A stretch of 55,261 nt of DNA from Chara braunii (taxonomy: Eukaryota; Streptophyta; Charophyceae; Charales; Characeae). Shown here piece by piece: positions 53,692-55,261 of the stretch. The stretch lies in assembly GCA_003427395.1 (NCBI GenBank), contig BFEA01000165.1, positions 370,697-425,957 of the forward strand, in the 5' to 3' direction. The notes beneath the pieces are model-generated. The model was not told the origin of the DNA, did no database searches, and saw nothing but the letters and a program-made list of their open reading frames with translations. Made by a program: the position numbers and the translations under genes. Each line of letters opens with the position of its first letter. The first letter of the stretch is position 1.

Positions 53692-54149
53692 TTCGCAACT
53701 ATCTATTAGTTGTTAGCACCGTCTATCACAACTAACCAATCAAAAATAAAATAAAATCATTTGTTATAATAAACAATCAAGTTGTTTAGGGGTATCTTCC
53801 CCCTCTTTTTATCCCTCTTGAGTAGTCACTTGATGCCGACGTTTTAAAATTGTGGTTCAGCGGCGTGTCTGAAGGTGACAATTTGGCCCACCTTTGTACC
53901 CAGGAAATCATCTATGACTGGTCATGCCCCTTCTTTATCCTCACGTGCAATGAGGCTTAAATCTGGTTGATCTGACTGATGAAGAGGCAGTTTAAGGACA
54001 ACTTCCCAAGGTCCTCAAGAATTATTTAACGCTGCAGACAATACGACGATCATAGCTACGATTCAAGACGGATCCACCATAAATATTTGTAGACAGTTTG
54101 CCGGGTCTAGTATGTGTCTTGTGCAGGACTGGTCAGTCCACGTTCCCTC
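53692..54149. other. No supported gene
   Basis: AT-rich start, then mixed sequence without coding motif. It may include the 5' LTR of the old chromovirus, but no termini are visible. Confidence 0.45.
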
Positions 54150-54890
54150 TATAGCTCAGCAAGTAGAACCAAGGAGAAGCAACATAGCATGCGTGTACTA
54201 ATCCCAGCGGGTTGGCATGGTGACTGTAACCGGAGTGCTTCGTCCAGGGTCCTTCAGAGGCAACGCTCATCTCCAACCAGCTTGCTTCCAGAACGAATGT
54301 CGACTCTCAAGGTTGAGCGCTCGCGACACCTCACAATGAGAGGACTCTCCAGACAGAACTCACGAGAGATGGTTAACAGGGGGGCAAATATTTGTCATTT
54401 ACGCCGACAATTTCGGTACAAATTCATCTATATTTTCAAAAACAAATGACATGGGCCCATAGTGCAAACATAAAAAAAAGTGGGTTAACAGGGAGGGGCT
54501 TTCGTCATTTTCCCCAACAATTTCAGTGCGAAATTTATCGAAATTTTAAAAAACAAACCATATGGGCCCATAGTGCAAACATAAAAAAAAAAAATAGGCA
54601 CACGGAAATTTCAATTTTTTTTCGCCGACAATTTCAGTGTGAAATTGAACAAAGCACTCAGGTGACGGTCACCATGCCAACCCGTTGGGATTAGTACATG
54701 AATGCTATGCTGCTTGTCCTTGGTTCTGTTTGCTCCGCTGATTTTTTTTTTCGTTTTCTTTGGTCTGTTTTTTTTTTTTAATGTTTGCATTATGGGCCCG
54801 TATCGTTGTTGTTTTTTTAATTTCGATGAATTTTGCACCAAAATTGTCGACGAAAATTACCAATATTTGCCCCCCCGTTAAACCACCACT
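54150..54890. repeat. Composite foldback repeat
   Basis: Two inverted-repeat families interleave. Family A: about 54,150-54,242 is the inverse complement of 54,650-54,745 (GTACTAATCCCAGCGGGTTGGC-type words on one side, CCAACCCGTTGGGATTAGTAC on the other). Family B: about 54,371-54,478, repeated in tandem at 54,482-54,590 and truncated at about 54,620-54,650, is inverted at about 54,765-54,890. B copies share CGACAATTTC and ATGGGCCCATAGTGCAAACAT. The order is A-B-B-b-A'-B'. It looks like a MITE-like element with B termini, rearranged. Non-coding. Confidence 0.65.
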
Positions 54891-54916
54891 ACCCCCTCTG
54901 TCATAAATTAGAGGGA

Positions 54917-54948
54917 ACCGGTAGCATAAGTCCATGAGGGCTACCGGT
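54917..54948. repeat. 9-bp perfect hairpin
   Basis: ACCGGTAGC (54,917-54,925) pairs with GCTACCGGT (54,940-54,948) over a 14-nt loop. Confidence 0.7.
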
Positions 54949-55228
54949 AGCACAGTGGGGGGAACTGGCGGAGTGACAAAATTCGAAAATGCGTTGAATT
55001 ACCCCTGCGATTTATTTCATGGTTCAAATGATTTTATTAATTTTTTTAATATTTTTCATGTAAAGATCACAACAAGATCTACGGACCCTCGGATTTTTAA
55101 ACTTGTTGGCTCATCCTTCTGATCGCAACAAATCGCGAAAGTTGGGTTACTTTTTTCATTGGTCCATACGTGGTAGAGTAACAAAAATGGAAAATGTAAC
55201 GAAATGACGTGAGATTTACTTCACGGTC

Positions 55229-55231
<3 letters not shown>
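54949..55231. other. No supported gene
   Basis: AT-rich, no motif recognised. Confidence 0.5.

Positions 55232-55261
<30 letters not shown>
55232..55261. repeat. Poly-T run at window end
   Basis: At least 30 T, continuing to the last base; possibly a contig edge or a reversed retroposon A-tail. Confidence 0.9.

Overview
The window looks like nuclear DNA from a repeat-rich green plant, most likely a streptophyte that still makes flagellated cells (a charophyte alga, bryophyte, lycophyte, fern or similar). Two things suggest this. The only large intact gene, at 26.7-35.6 kb on the + strand, encodes a homologue of CEP290, a protein of the ciliary transition zone. The mobile elements around it are of plant type: a chromodomain-bearing Ty3/gypsy element, an LTR element primed by a tRNA-Asp-like sequence, and LINEs whose ORF1 carries a CCHC knuckle. 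The species is inference; nothing in the sequence names it.

Layout. 0-26 kb is gene-poor and repeat-dominated: microsatellites, a LINE ORF1 remnant (1.5-2.1 kb, +), a candidate solo LTR (3.1-3.8 kb), an assembly-artefact zone (5.27-5.69 kb, with Nextera junction adapter, an N, a poly-A run and a duplicated 34-mer), an array of hairpin units (7.56-8.49 kb), foldback and tandem repeats (8.8-14.2 kb), two copies of a MITE-like repeat (15.1 and 18.6 kb), a decayed Ty3/gypsy reverse transcriptase (16.4-17.2 kb, -), a decayed LINE (23.4-19.25 kb, -) and a second cluster of short palindromes (23.8-25.2 kb). 26.1-35.6 kb holds the CEP290 gene: a TATA-like box, a CT/CGCT-rich leader with upstream ATGs, and one uninterrupted frame of 2946 codons. 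35.6-41 kb is its 3' flank, rich in short tandem duplications, with one doubtful minus-strand exon. 41.0-53.5 kb is an old minus-strand Ty3/gypsy chromovirus (gag, PR, RT, RNase H, INT, chromodomain) split inside its protease region by a younger plus-strand LTR element (43,991-50,789) that has two 1.5-kb LTRs and an apparently non-coding interior. 53.5-55.3 kb holds tandem and foldback repeats ending in a poly-T run.

How it fits together. There is no operon or pathway; the window is one large cytoskeletal/ciliary gene in a sea of nested, mostly dead mobile elements. The most unusual non-coding signals are two families of short palindromes: in one (7.56-8.49 kb) a conserved ~15-nt core is flanked by arms that differ from copy to copy but stay complementary, and in the other (23.8-25.2 kb) a CTCYYGAAA word recurs in both orientations. 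All identities are read by eye; no database search was run.
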